Shown here: piece after piece, positions 1-12,827 of the stretch
How the letters are laid out: every line of letters starts with the position of its first letter
Numbering within the stretch: the first letter of the stretch is position 1
Source: Annona cherimola
Taxonomy: Eukaryota; Streptophyta; Magnoliopsida; Magnoliales; Annonaceae
Length of the DNA stretch: 64,000 nt
Assembly: GCA_030490835.1 (NCBI GenBank)
Contig: CM059971.1
Location: forward strand, 51,570,012 to 51,634,011
Direction: 5' to 3'
Made by a program: the position numbers and the translations under genes
Notes under the pieces: generated by a model
The model's database searches: none
Seen by the model: the letters and a program-made list of their open reading frames with translations, nothing else
Told to the model about the DNA's origin: nothing

Positions 1-1974
1 ACCTTAAACCTAGGGTATTTTAGCCTACATAACATTCACAAAACATGCAAATCCATTTTCATAGCATTTTTAGCATTTAAACATGGAAATTAGATCAAAA
101 TCATCACTTTGCATTCCATAACTTCAAAAATTCATCATTTAAGCATAAACCAATATATGTTTTGCATAAATACATGATTCATAACCTAATCATATCATCA
201 AACCAAAACAGCAACTTATCATGGAGGTTTAGGGTTTACCAACTTGAATTTTCCACTTAATACACATGCAAAACTTCATTTTCATCAACTTAAACTTGAA
301 AATTCATACATGAAACCTAATACTCATTCCATATCCAAGAAAAAACATGTTAAATCATCATTTTAAAGATTCTTTAAGCATCCATTCCATATTCCCATTT
401 TGGAGTTTAAAAGCTCAAAATAACCAACTCAAACACACGTATACTTACTTAGTTTAGAGCTAACTCAAACCCTAATCCTTGGAGATGGTTTCCTCCACAA
501 ATCCTCCCCTTTTTTTCTTGCTTTTCCTTCTTCCTTGGTTGGGTAAAATGGACGTGAGCTGCTACTATGGCTTTGGGGTGAAAAATCCCACACTTAGCCA
601 ACTTTCCAACTTCTTCTCTCAATTGACGTGCATGGGCTATAACTGGATTTTTTCCAGCTGTGGGCCCCACAATTTGGGCAATTTTCCACACGTTAATTTG
701 CTTCCTTATCACCTTCATGTGCTGGTGGATTCACGGCCATGTAAAAATGGGTTTTTACCATTTTACAAAAAATCCAAAACTGCTTTAAATCCTAGCTGTC
801 CAAGCTGCCCATCCAGTCACGTCCAGTTGCTGCCCATTTTCCAGCCATTTTTCATTTTTTAAACCCTAATTTAAGGGTAAATTGTACACTTAATTAACCC
901 TTAATTCATGTATTAATTTGGTGTAAATAAATTTAACAAAAACTGCAGCAATTCAACATATCAAATCACGTTTTTCATCCCTATATGCTGTCCACGTTTT
1001 CAGCTGCATGCTATCTACATTTTCCAATTTTTTTTATTGCTGAAAATTTCATAATTGAATGCACATCTTATGTACCTGCATCTCAGCTGCATATATGCAT
1101 ATTTTAAAAATTAAAAATTCAAAAAAAATGCAGCATGGGCAGCCCCTTGGACGTCCCTTGTGCCACCTCCCCTGTGCATAGGTTGTGCCTTTTGTAGCTT
1201 CATCATGTTAACCATTTAATAGCTGGATAATTCATGTATTTTTGCCTTTTATATTAATGCATTAAATGCCTTAAAAATGGCCTGCACTTGACACCTCAAA
1301 TCCCATTAAATTCATGCCATTATGCTTTGTACTCTAGCATTAAATGTAAAGTACTCTTGTGGAGTATTAGTCAACCAAACTTACCTTTTTCATTGTAGGT
1401 ATTTTTTCATATTTCATGCTTAATCCAAGCCATCCAAATTAAATATCTCATAATTTTATTTAACCGTTTCAAATTTCATCTCAATCCGATTTTCCTAGCT
1501 CCCGTTATAGCCGTTTAAAGTTAACGGTTGAAATTAAAATATGATCAATAAATCATAACTCTCATTTCATTAGGAATTTTCATAACCCATTAATTCCATA
1601 ATACCAAGCCCAACATCATTAATTTCCATTTCAAATTTCACTTGTATCCGCCTGACAGGCGTTGAGTTATGAATTTTTCAATGTTTTTACATTAAACTTG
1701 TTAATTATCATATAAACTCCCATAATTCATTTTAAATAATGGGAAATGATTTTCCTTAATGTATTTTCATAATTAAATGAACAACAATGTGCTCTAATCC
1801 CATTGTCTCATTTTAGCTCAAAATGATTAATCACATCATTATTGCTAATCCAAAACCCTAATTGCAATAATTAGCAAAATCACATAATACCTTCATAATT
1901 CAATAATTCGCAAATGAATATCATATATATGATTAATGCATACATATGGGTTCTACATGGGTTAGGGTTTCACA
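1..1974 (-). repeat. 3' LTR (partial) of gypsy-1, long-LTR chromovirus
   Basis: This is the terminal part of a long LTR. It ends with GGGTTTCACA at 1974, directly followed by a C-rich tract that is a polypurine tract on the minus strand, so the parent element runs on the minus strand and the rest of the LTR lies left of the window. It aligns by eye with the right half of the solo LTR at 2942-8992: the 'tttcatctcaatccga' block near 1477 matches near 8514, and the gene-start-like region near 480 matches near 7440. A GTAAGTAT donor-like site lies at about 440-448 on the minus strand. There is no credible protein-coding gene here; short ORFs near 449-862 are leader or U3 sequence. Confidence 0.8.
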
Positions 1975-1992
1975 ATCCTCCCCCCCTTAAAA
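1975..1992 (-). other. Polypurine tract of gypsy-1
   Basis: The plus strand reads atcctcccccccctt next to the LTR end; on the minus strand this is a G-rich purine run immediately 5' of the LTR TGTGAAACC start, the usual primer site for second-strand synthesis. A matching tract lies at 17195-17209 next to the related LTR. Confidence 0.7.
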
Positions 1993-2013
1993 CAGGTTTC
2001 GTCCTGAAACCGT

Positions 2014-2941
2014 CTATTCCTTAAATAGCTGGGGGTATTTCTGTTCCACCTCTTCTTTTAATTCCCATGTGGCTTCATTTTCGGAATACCGGTTCCATTG
2101 TACCTTCACGTACTCGATTTTCCGATTCCGAAGCTTTTGTACCTTGTGATCCAAGATTCTCACTGGCCTTTTTTCATAATTTAGATAATCTTGAATCGGC
2201 AAATTCTCAGCCACTAATATATGTGTTGGGTCCGGAACATACTTTCTAAGCATTAATATATGAAACACATTGTGAACTAAGGCTAGCGCTAGGGTTAAGG
2301 CTATTCGATATGCCAATTTTCTAACTTTTTCCAAAACTTCAAATGGTCCAATATACCTGAGATTCAGCTTTCCCCTTTTTCCAAACTCTGTTCCCTTGAA
2401 TGGCGTGACCTTTATAAACACATGTTCGCCAAGTTGGATGTTCAGATCCCTTCTCTTGCAATCTGTGTAACTCTTTTGCCGACTTTGGGCAGTGAGTATA
2501 CACTAGCGAATAGTTTTTACCTTGTCTGCCATTCGTTGAGACAAGTCTGGGGCTAACATTTTCTTTCCAACTTCATCCCAGTTCAACGGCGTTTGACATC
2601 GCCGACCATACAACGCCTCAAATGGAGTCATTTGGATGCTAGCTTGGTAACTATTGTTGTATGCGAATTACGCAATTGAGATGTACTCATCCCATGATCC
2701 TCCAAACTCTAAACTACACATACGGAGCATATCTTCAATGACTTGGTTCACTCGCTCTGTTTGTCCATCGGTTTGAGGGTGAAAGGCTGTACTAAACTTG
2801 AGTTGGGTGCCTAAGGTTTCGTGCAAGCTTTTCCAAAACCTCGATGTAAACGTCGCATTTGAATATGAGATAATCGACTTTGGCACTCCATGTAGTCGTT
2901 CAAGCTCTTTATAATAAACCTTAGCCAGCTTTTCCGCTGTA
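2014..2941 (-). pseudogene. gypsy-1 integrase C-terminal half with chromodomain (broken)
   Basis: These are two minus-strand ORF pieces in different frames. The upstream piece (to 2941) holds the second half of the integrase core: a LHGVPKSIIS block, then TSRFWKSLHETLG and [13 protein letters not shown] with the catalytic Glu. The Asp of the usual ISDRG motif is replaced (reads SYSNA). The downstream piece (2014-2421) has the GKLNLRYIGPFEVLE integrase-tail block and a C-terminal chromodomain-like region ending in NEATWELKEE, typical of Tekay-type chromoviruses. The integrase is cut at 2941 by the solo LTR and resumes at 8993. Frameshifts and the lost Asp make this a dead copy. Confidence 0.85.
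2937..2941. repeat. Target-site duplication, left (CTGTA)
   Basis: Five bases before the solo LTR, CTGTA, match CTATA at 8993-8997 with one difference. Both lie in the same integrase codon context, which confirms that the sequence between them is one insertion. Confidence 0.75.
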
Positions 2942-3549
2942 TGTGGTGCCCCAAACCGAGACGCCACTTCCTTACCTCAAGACCTTATCGATTGGTAAAT
3001 GTGAATCAGGATGTTGCCCTGATCACGCGGCGGGTTTTTAATTAGATCTTGTCCAAAAAAAATTTTCGTTCATCATCATTTTCTTCACATTCTACATCAC
3101 TCATTTATATCTTTACATTTCACACCATTATTTATCAATCATTTCTTTAAAATCAACATCATACATTATACAAGCGGCAATACACTTGTAATAAATTTCA
3201 TCATCTCATTCATAGCATCTCTTTATACTTTTCTACAATGACATTTACATTTCCACACATACATACATTCAATCATTGAATCACATAGAACTTATAATTA
3301 TAAATAAGTTCATATACATCAACATACCTTAGCACTTCAAACCATGATACCCCATTTCTTATAGCCCACTTGGCTACCATCACGTACCTTTCTTTTCCTG
3401 GTTAGGTTAGCAACCTCTTGAGTTTCCCGGTACCTGTCTAAGGTTTGGAAAAACAAAACGTGAGTGATAACTCATTAAGCAAGAATTTTATCTTTTAGGG
3501 CATGACTTCCTTGAAAATTATTTCATTAAACATCTTGAACACCTTTTTC

Positions 3550-4100
3550 TTGAGGACATTTGTATGTCCTAAAAACATTATCATGAAATCGTTTGTTCAT
3601 GAGGACAATTCTATGTCCTTGAACGTTATCGTAAAATATTTATTCTTAAAATCATTTATAAGCTACGTCTGGGCTTGTTAAGGAAAAAGATATATGTTTT
3701 ACCCTCCTTACTTAATTTCATTTGATCTTAGATGAACATTTCTAATGTTCAAAGACCTTTACACTAAATCATCTTTTGCCAGTGGACGTTTTACGTCCAA
3801 AACATTTTTCTCATAAATCCTTTGGCAAAGAAGGACATTCTCATGTCCTAAAACATCATTTACATAATCCTTTCTCGGCAAAGGACATTTTTATGTCCAA
3901 AAATATTTTTTATCATAAAATCCTTTAGCCAAGAGACATTTAATGTCTCAAAACATTTTTCACATAGCTTTCTTTGGCAATGAACATTCATATGTCCTAA
4001 AATACCTTTTATTAAAATATTTTGGCATTGGACATTCTCATGTCCATAAACACTTTTCATTAGGCTCTTTAATAATGGACATTCTTATGTCCAAAAACAA
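3550..4100. repeat. Tandem hairpin array in LTR A (GGACAT...ATGTCC, ~50-bp period)
   Basis: Around nine short inverted repeats recur about every 47-51 bases, e.g. ggacattctcatgtcc (3833 and 4030), ggacatttttatgtcc (3884), ggacgttttacgtcc (3783) and agacatttaatgtct (3934). Arms change together (CAT/ATG, CGT/ACG, AGAC/GTCT). The same array occurs at 18745-19200 and, inverted, at 28060-28600. Confidence 0.85.
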
Positions 4101-4589
4101 GTTTGACATAAATCGTTTTCATAATCTCCATCTTGGGGCTTGTTTATAACAAACAAGGCATATAAGATACATAAACCATTTCCATAAATGCATTTGCATA
4201 AAAAAATTTCTTTTATTCCTGTTATTTACACTTTTGTGTAAAACACCCTGCTTTTAGGGTAACTTATATGTAATGACTCATAAAAAATCCAATTTAGGAT
4301 AATTTTTCATATAAGTGCTTTTATATCCCAATCTTTGGGCTTTTGAAAAGCAAAACGTTTGCAAACATATTTCTCCCCATCCAGTAGTGACACTTAGCAA
4401 GTGATCATGCTACCTTTCGGAAGAGAATCCTTAACAACACGCTAGCCAAGCGGCTGTTCCTTTATCCTGCTCCCATCTCAGGGAGGGCGCCGCTGACACT
4501 CTTGTCATCCCTTAGCGACTTGGCCTTATGTAGAGTGGGCCCCGGTCATCCCAACCATGCTCTACAACCAGCCTATTCCCTGTACTGGT

Positions 4590-4785
4590 GCACCATACAT
4601 CATTTTGATGGACCGTAGTTCGTTTGGTTTAAAGAACCATAGACCGCAGCCCATGTGCTTTTAAACCGGGATCACAGACCTCTGTCTGCATCCACAACAC
4701 ACAAAAAATCTTAGACCGAAGTCTATATCTTTAAAAATTATTTTAAAAAAAAACACATCACAGACCGCAGTCTGTGTTAACTTGT
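4590..4785. repeat. Cluster of AGACCG...AGTCT short palindromes in LTR A
   Basis: Repeated near-palindromes occur here: atagaccgcagccc, cacagacctctgtctg, ttagaccgaagtcta and cacagaccgcagtctgtg. The equivalent block in the opposite-strand solo LTR lies at about 27320-27560, where it is further duplicated. Confidence 0.7.
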
Positions 4786-7507
4786 AAGCGAGGACACCCA
4801 CTTTAACAAGTTGTTATTTGAAATCTAATTTTAGGATGACCTTCCTTAAATTCTTTTAGAATCATTTTGAGTAAAATATTTTGATAAACATTTGAAATGT
4901 TTGAGAAACAATATATCTTAAAAACCCTTATAATAAAAGAAATTCAAAACTTTTGGATTTCTAAAAATATACCATATATTTCTCTAATATTTCATGGTCT
5001 CCATTTCAGGGCCTTTTGCTTACAAAAGTTATGCAATTATACCATCCCCTTCTCCACAACCTAAAAATTAAGTTATTGTCCACATATCTATTATACTATT
5101 TTTATATAAAGGGGAATTGCACAGTCTTTTGCATGCCATTTAGCAACCTGAAATTAAACCATTTTATGAAATCACCTATTAGGTTGGTCATCCTTAAATC
5201 CCACTCAACAACCTTCGTGAAAACATTTTTGAAGACATTTTCATCATAAATTTCTTTATCTAAAGGAAATCAAAACCTTTTGAATATCATTTCAAACACA
5301 TACGGACTATGTCTAAATGATCATTTATAATTAAATATCTTAACATAGAAAATTAATCTTTTTCTTTTATAAGATTGATCATTTATCATAAAATATCATA
5401 AGAGAACTTAAAACTTATTTGATAATATTTCTTTATGAAAAAGGGAAAAATTCCCTTTTTCTTATAAAATCCTTTTGAAAACAACATCATAAAGAACTTG
5501 TTTACTTAAAAGCAAATTCTTAAAAAAAAAACATCGACATAAAATGTGAAATCCTTTGAAAATATTATCGTGGAGAACTTGCTTACTCATAAGCAAAATT
5601 CTCGAATTTTATTAACATAAAGCATTGCCAATCCAAGGCAACCCTTATGATAAAATCCTTATCTTAAAACGTATTGCTTGCTTCCCATGAAGCAAACCTT
5701 GAGGTTTTTCCTTAAAGTCATTCTTTTCCAAAACTTACGACTTTTCATTAAAGCCGTCATTTTCCAAAACTTGTGGCTTTGCATTAAAGCCATTATTTTC
5801 AAAAATTGTGCTTGCCCATTCGTCAAAATATAAACATAAACATTTCAATCACATCAATCACATAGAAAGAAAACAACATTTTAGAAAGTTTGCTTGCTTA
5901 CCTGAGATCGTTATAGTCCTTTTCTTCCATTCTTCTCCTTGCCTTTGCCTAGATAAATGAAAATAACATTTCATTTATTTGCATCATCTTCAAATAATTA
6001 TATTCCTTAGGTTTTCCAACCTATATAAATCCATTTGGAATTATATTACACTAACTTAGCCCACTTGTCTTCCAAGTCGGGTGTTCATACGTATCATAAC
6101 ATATACATCACGTTATTCATTTTTAATACCCTTATGTAGGGTAAACTTACATACATGTAATAATATTTCATTAAATCATTATTTAGAGGTTCATTACCTC
6201 CATTTATCATTTTTAACATATTTATCATTTTTCACACATCGTTGCTCATTTTAAGCACCCATTGTTGCCTTAAGCCTCATTAATTAATCCCAAAGTTTGA
6301 GATTAACATCATGTAATTCTAAACAGAAATATATTCACAAAATTTATCATATCTTTATGCATTTTTTCACAAAATCACATTACATAAGTTATTTATCACC
6401 TATGCATGTTTATCCTTTCACAAATGCCCATTTGGCAATACATATATGAGACATTTCATAAAATTTCCCAAGTCAGCAACTTGGTCACTAATTCAGCATG
6501 ATAATTACCCCTAATTACCACTTTTTTAGGGTATTTTTATGGGATTTAATTTCACTAATCATAGGTTCCCAAAACAGCAACTTTGGAACCCATTTTTCAC
6601 ACGTTTAACGTGTCTCTTGACACATAACCCTAAACAGTTTTATTAATCCGAATTTTTAGCAATTAATTCAACTTTTCCTAACCCAAATTTAGGGTATTAA
6701 CATATATATCAATTTGGATCATTTCTACATAGGTTTCATATTTATTTTTGATTTTTTCTCTAATTATCCACATATACTGAAATCTCTAAATCTTGATTTA
6801 TAATCAAATAAAGGTATTTAATTATGAAATTTCTATCATACATCAATAAATGCATGAATTAACTTTCATAAATATTTCATCATGAAATATTAACATTATA
6901 TATTTATTTTAGCATTTTCGCTGTGCTGGACAGTGTTGTGAGTTTAGGGTCAGCCCTAATCACGTGGATTATGGGGTGTATTTATACCCATAAAAACCTA
7001 ATTTTTATTTTTTTTAAAAACCTAATTTTTATTTTTTTTGTGTGATACTAAATATGTCTTATATATCCTGTAAAATTTTCAGCCAAAAATTCTTTGTATA
7101 AAAATTACTAAAAATCATTTGGCGCCGCTGATTCTGACACCAGTTCAACCCTGTTTAGGTTGATTTTCTTGGATTTTTAATTTCCAACAGACTTATCCTT
7201 TTGAGGTAAAAATTTAGTCATTCCTTAATCATCATATAATTAGATTTTAAAAAAATTTAATGGTAAAAATACTTCATTTAATATTTCTTTCATATTTTTC
7301 CTTATAACATCACATAACTTCCAGATTTGAAGTATAAAATCAAAATTAACATATACTTACTTGATTAATTGGTAATCCCTCCTTTGAGCACTTGAAATCC
7401 CCTTATTTGCTTCATGGTTTCTTCCCTTGGATCTTTCCAGCCACTGCCGCTTTGATTTTTATTTTTTTTCTCTCCCAAATAGAAATCTGGAACGTCCACA
7501 CTGCCTG

Positions 7508-7515
7508 CTTATATA
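7508..7515 (-). promoter_or_regulatory. TATA box of LTR A
   Basis: The minus strand reads CCTATATAAGCAGG, about 150 bases upstream of the donor-like site at 7360. A TATAAAAG occurs in the same context in the inverted copy at 25061. This is the likely Pol II promoter of the LTR. Confidence 0.55.
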
Positions 7516-7708
7516 GGCATTTATTTTTCAATTTTTCCTTTACAATTTCGACCCAAAATGGAGGTTAAAGTTTTGAAAATTTATCCTATAGTTTACTCAA
7601 AAATTTTCAGCCACATATTTAATCATTTAATATTATTTTCGGATTTGTTTCCACATCTATATCCAGCTTTTAAATAAAGCTGTCCACTTAGTCAACCCTA
7701 ATTAACAG

Positions 7709-8000
7709 CCCTTGCACGATTTTTCCACACATAATTTATTTTAATTAATGGATAATTACCCAACCTAGGTAATAGCCTACTTAGGGGTCAATTTATCTTA
7801 TTTAAAAAAATTAAAATAAATCAAATACAGCAGCCTAACCATCCACGTCTCCTGCTGTGCACTTGCTGTCCACTTTGGTGGGGTCCACTTGCATCAGCTC
7901 TTGCATGATTTTTCCACACCATTTTACTTTAATTAATGGCTAATTAACTACCTTAGTAATTAGCTTTCTTAGATGTCCATTTGGCATTTAAAAAAAATCA
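7709..8000. repeat. ~190-bp tandem duplication in LTR A
   Basis: The block beginning 'cttgcacgatttttccacac' near 7711 recurs with changes near 7900 (cttgcatgatttttccacac), followed in both by 'ttaattaatgg' and a TA-rich stretch. This partly explains why this LTR is longer than the copy at 22629-29154. Confidence 0.65.
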
Positions 8001-8992
8001 CAAAAAAATCCAAAAGTTGCCTTGACCATGCACCTCTCTCCCATGCTCCATTGCTGTCCATTAATTGATCACATCTCTACGGTCCAGATCTGATGGCTTT
8101 AGCCATGAATTTCCACTCCAACTTAATGCATATTTAATCCCCTTAATCCATAATTGACTTTGGGTATATATTTTATTAAAAAATATTTCACAAAAATCCA
8201 CTTTTTGGAGCTCATAGCCGTCCACTCTATGCCTCCTCTATACTTCTCCCTTAAGCTAGTCATTAGCTCCTTAATTTCCACATTAATGCAGGGGATATTT
8301 TCATGGATTTTTTCATTTTAGATAATTCATAAAATCCATGTGTCATTATCTCCTTTTGACACCTCATTTATGCCATTAATTATTTAATTAATGATTTTGA
8401 CTTTAACATAAATGCAAATCACTTTTTCGTGCACCCTTAATCTTAGAATGATTAGCTTGATTAAATTCTTCCATAATCTTAATCTCATAATTTTAACCGT
8501 CTATTTCAAATTTCATCTCAATCCGACTTTTCTAGCTCAAGTTATGACTATTTGAATTTTTGGACGGTGATGATCAATTTTCACCCTCATTTCATCCTTA
8601 TTTTCATAATCCATCATTTCCATAAGATTAAGCACAAAATTATGTGCTTATCTTTCAATTTTTATCTTAATCCGCCTTCCCGGCGTCGAATTATGGATTT
8701 TCTAGCAATTGCCTCTTTTAATCCATAATTAACATCAAAATCTCCATTAGTTAAACCATAATACATGAGGTAATTATTCTCAATATATTCACATTTCCTA
8801 ATCCTCATTAAGTCTCTTTAATCACATTGACCCATATTGGCTTATATTGATCATTCATAATCACTTGCCCTAATTGTAATAAATCGTCAATATTGCAATT
8901 GGAAATCATTTATAGTTCCACTAAATTATACTTGATTCATATTTATATGCCAATTGCATATAAATAAACCTTACTTGTGTCCAGGTTTCACA

Positions 8993-10746
8993 CTATATAA
9001 GTCCTTTTGATAGGTAGGAAGTATGCGACTTTCGATAACCTATCTACTATTACCCATATAGAATCGTTTCCTGCTTGGGTTCTAGATAATCCTTCAATGA
9101 AATCCATGGTAATGTCGTCCCACTTCCATTCAGGAATTTCTAAGGACTGTAGCTTACTAGGGATTCTCTGGTGATCCGCCTTCACCCGTTGGCAAGTTAA
9201 ACACTTAGCCACGTATTCAGCGATCTCTTTTTTCATATTATTCCACCAATATGCTTTCTTGAGATCCCGATACATCTTAGTACTTCTCGGGTGAATAGAA
9301 AACGGCGAGAAATGTGCCTCTTTAAGGATTTGTTCCTTCAACTCAACTATATTAGGTATGCAAAGGTGACCCTTGTACCTGTACACACCTTGCTCATCAA
9401 TAGCAAATTCAGCCAACCCCTTTTTCTACATTTTCTCGACATGGGTATGTAGGTCTATATCCTTTTGTTGCGCAATCTTGATCTGTTCAAAAAGTGATGA
9501 TTGTATGTGTAATTGTGATAGTCTGGTTTGGACTCCTAGTGGACATACAATCAATTCCATTTGCCTTATCTCCCTAAGCAAACCTTCTTCCTTAGTGATA
9601 AGATGCGCTAAGCTGACATTTCGGCTCAATGCGTCGGCTACCACATTTGCCTTACCTGGATGGTATAAAATCTCCAAATCATAATCCTTCAATAACTCGA
9701 GCCATCTCCTTTGCCTCATGTTCAATTCTTTCTATGTAAAAATAGATTTGAGGCTTTTATGATCAGTGTAAATCTCACATTTTGCTCCATACAAGTAATG
9801 TCTCCATATTTTCAAGGTAAATACCACCGCTGCTAACTCTAAATCATGCGTGGGGTAGCTTACCTCATTGGGCTTTAATTATCGTGACGCATAGGCTATC
9901 ACTTTACCCCTTTGCATCAAAACACAACCCAATCCTTTTCTTGACGCATCACTATAAACCACAAACCCTTCATTTCCTTCGGGTAGGGTTAGAATGGGTG
10001 CTTCTACCAATCGCTGTTTCAATTCCTGAAAGCTGCACTTGCATTCTTCAGACCATACATACCTGACTCCTTTACGAGTCAACATGGTTAACGGGGCTGA
10101 CAGTTGTTAAAACCCTTCGATAAACCTTCTATAATAGCCGGCCAACTCTAAAAAGCTTCAAATTTCTATAATGGTCGTCGGCGTTGGCCATTTCAATACC
10201 GTATCAATCTTTTGAGGATCAACTTGAATACCCTTTTAAGATATTATATGCCCGAGAAATCCGATTTGTTTCAGCCAAAACTCTCATTTCTTCCATTTGA
10301 CATACAATTTCTCTTTCCTCAATCTTTCTAATACCCTTTGCAGATGGTCTTCATGTTCTTTCTCCGTTTTAGAGTAGATCAGGACATCATCGATAAAAAT
10401 AACCACAAATTGATCCAAATAGTCCCAAAAAAACCCTATTCATCATATCCATGAATACAGCAGGGGCATTAGTAAGTCCGAAAGGCATTACTAGAAACTC
10501 ATAATGTCCATACCTGGTTCGAAATGCCGTTTTATGAGTATCAGCTGAACTTATTCTTAACTGATGGTACCCTGACTGTAAATTGATTTTGGAGAAAGTT
10601 GTGGCTCCTTGCAATTGATCGAATAAATCGTCGATCCTGGGCAATGGATATTTATTCTTTATAGTAACCTTATTTAACTCTCGATAATCAATACATAACC
10701 TTAAGCTTCCATCTTTTTTTCTCACAAACAGAACCGGGCTCCCCAA
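8993..10746 (-). pseudogene. gypsy-1 reverse transcriptase, RNase H and integrase N-terminal part (broken)
   Basis: Minus-strand relics appear in pol order. RT is at 10387-10746 ([20 protein letters not shown], then [13 protein letters not shown]). RNase H is at 9879-10085 ([17 protein letters not shown]) and 9426-9725 ([27 protein letters not shown]). The integrase zinc-binding region and first catalytic Asp are at 8993-9416 (HFSPFSIHPRSTKMY, CLTCQRVKADH, MDFIEGLSR). Several stop codons and frame changes separate the pieces. The reading breaks at 8993 where the solo LTR was inserted; the integrase continues at 2941. Similar in order and motifs to the intact Tekay protein at 35623-40548. Confidence 0.9.
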
Positions 10747-11969
10747 GGAGACACACTTGGACGGATGAAACCCTTGTCTAACAGCTCCTGTATTTGTGCC
10801 CTCAGTTCATTCATTTCTGCTAGCGCCATTCTATAAGGAGTTTTAGAAATCGAAGTTGTACCCAACATCACATCAATAGTCATATCCATTTCCCGTTGTG
10901 GAGGTAGTGTGGTTAATTCCTTTGGAAATACATCTGGAAATTCTCTAACCACAGGTATTTGATTAATTTTTATCTCCATGCCTTTGTTCACATTCACAAA
11001 CACCCAGTAGTCTTGACACTTTTGTCGAATCATTTTGATAGCTTTCATAGATGATATCAATATACTTGAACTGTCAGGTTGCTTTAGTTTTCCAATGGCA
11101 ATCTCCTTTCCTGGAGTTGCTTCAATTTGCACTTTCTTATTCTTACAGTCTATGGTCGCTCCCCATTGGCTTAGCCAATCCATACCCAATATCACGTCGA
11201 ACTCAGTCATAGGCAATAGGATAAAATCAGCTTCTAGAATCAATGATCCTATCCTAATTGGGCAGGCTTTGCATACTTGGCTAGTACTTGCTAACCTATA
11301 GACTGGAGATTCTACATGTATAATCTGATTGGTCTCTTCTATCGGCAGTGCATGGGTGGTCACATATTGGCATGCTATGAATGAATGGGTGGCACCAGAA
11401 TCAAACAAAGCTACTGCCATATTCCCTAGAATATAAACCGTACCTGTGACCACCTTCTCTTCTTGTTCTTGAGATTCTGTCCGGGTCAAGGCATGCACAT
11501 GCACCGGGTTCGTAGAAGTTCCATGCTTACTTATTGCTCCGGGTATCCTAAGCTGAGCATGTCTTCCACGTCCTTGAGATGACTGTGCCTTATTTGGGTA
11601 GTTCGGGGCTATGTGACCCACTGGATCACATATATAACACTTAACCACCTTTTCTTCCCCTGACCTGCACTCCTTGGCGATGTGACCCGTCTGTCCACAT
11701 TTGTAACACCAATTCGAGCCCTTTAGACACTCGCCTGTATGCCGTTTCTGACACTTCCTACACAGCGGTGAGCTTTTCTTCTTTGGGGTTCCTTTTCCCT
11801 TTCTTACGTTGCCTTTTCTAGCTTTCTCTTTTCCAGTTTCCGGCTCCTTGGGACCCATACTGAACGCCCTTGAACCCAATCTTAGTTCTTGAGTTCTCAG
11901 AGCCTCAATTTCCAAAGCCCTTGCTCTCTCAAGGCTTGAAGCATAGTCCTTTATCAGCAGGGGTGCCAA
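10722..11969 (-). pseudogene. gypsy-1 nucleocapsid, protease and start of RT
   Basis: A 415-codon minus-strand ORF is still open. It starts inside the gag C-terminal part, then has zinc knuckles (CRKCQKRHTGEC, CYKCGQTGHIAKEC and a damaged third CYICDPVGHIAPNY), an aspartic protease with an intact DSG triad (ALFDSGATHSFIA) and the GMDWL flap-side motif, and ends in the RT N-terminal block [11 protein letters not shown], where a frameshift passes the reading to the RT ORF at 10746. The protease triad here is canonical, unlike the DPG of the younger element at 35623-40548. The ORF start is not the gag start; upstream gag pieces lie at 12091-12827. Confidence 0.88.
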
Positions 11970-12827
11970 ACTCTCTTGCAGAGCGGCCTCAGCTCTTGTT
12001 GGAATCTCTGTGCCTTATTCTGTGGCACATTAGCGATCCAAGGGACATATCTGACCAGAGCATTGAATTTTGTAGCATACTCAGTGACCATCACCTCCTT
12101 TGATACAACTTTTCAAATTCTATCACCTTTTGACTCTGCAAACCCACCGGGAGGTATTCTTTATTAAATTCTTCCACAAATGTTTGCCAAGACACTTCTT
12201 CGGGTCGTGGCATTGTGATTAACATGGTCTCCCACCATTCATGTGCGTCCTTTGCTAACAAATGGGTGGCACACAGCACTTTCTGACGGTCGTTGCATGG
12301 AGATATCCTAAATAATTTCTTAATCTCCGTTAACCGCTACTCTGCCTGGACCGGGTCGGGTTCTCCAAAAAATTTCGGGGGCCATTGCGCTAGAAAGGCA
12401 TTTATGGCTCTTTTATCAGCTTCCATTAGCTGATTTTCATCCCTTAGGGGTGCCGGTGTGACAACAGGGTCCGCCATAGGAGCAGGTCCTTCTCTCTCTG
12501 TACTACCCAACTGAGCTTGTTGGGTCCTTTCCCATAATCCTTTTATAATATCGGCAGTCTGCGCTGCCTAATCCCTAATGGCCTGCTGCATTACTTTTTC
12601 CACCGCTGCAGCGACTCATTTTCCTCTTCCACATTCCGGTCAGGGCTTTCATCATTCCGCCTTTGTTGGTTCCTTTGGTTTTGTATCACTAGCCTTCCTC
12701 TTTTAGGTTGGCTAGATTCGCCAACTTCATGTTGGCTTGTAACTTTTCCTTTATTTTTCCTTACTCCTGCTCTCATTTCCAACATTGTGTTAATCTGAGT
12801 ATATAACAACACACTTTTCATTTTCAA
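11970..12827 (-). pseudogene. gypsy-1 gag N-terminal region (broken)
   Basis: Fragments at 12591-12827 (charged N-terminal stretch rich in Lys, Arg and Gln) and 12091-12279 (KDAHEWWETM, then WQTFVEEFNKEYLP, a Retrotrans_gag signature) are separated by stops and frame changes. Upstream of the first in-context Met the minus strand reads TTATATACTCAG, a 3' splice-site-like sequence (12795-12796 AG), a position equivalent to that in the Tekay element. Confidence 0.75.

Larger units (their letters stand above)
2942..8992 (-). mobile_element. Solo LTR A (~6.05 kb) of the gypsy-1 family inserted in gypsy-1 integrase
   Basis: It begins TGTGGTGCCCCAAACC and ends AGGTTTCACA, with a 5-bp target duplication on both sides, and contains no PBS, PPT or coding domain, so it is a single LTR left after LTR-LTR recombination. 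Reading on the minus strand it starts TGTGAAACC. The same terminal sequences occur at 18156 (start), 1974 and 17194 (ends), and inverted at 22629-29154. It contains a TATA box near 7508, a donor-like GTAAGTAT at 7360, a hairpin array at 3550-4100, a GC-rich conserved core at about 4370-4600 and a ~190-bp internal duplication at 7709-8000. Its length is exceptional for an LTR. No genes are seen. Confidence 0.85.

Noticed and set aside
2942..8992. A complete LTR element nested in gypsy-1
   Set aside because: No PBS, PPT, coding domain or internal LTR boundary was found between the termini; it is one long LTR.
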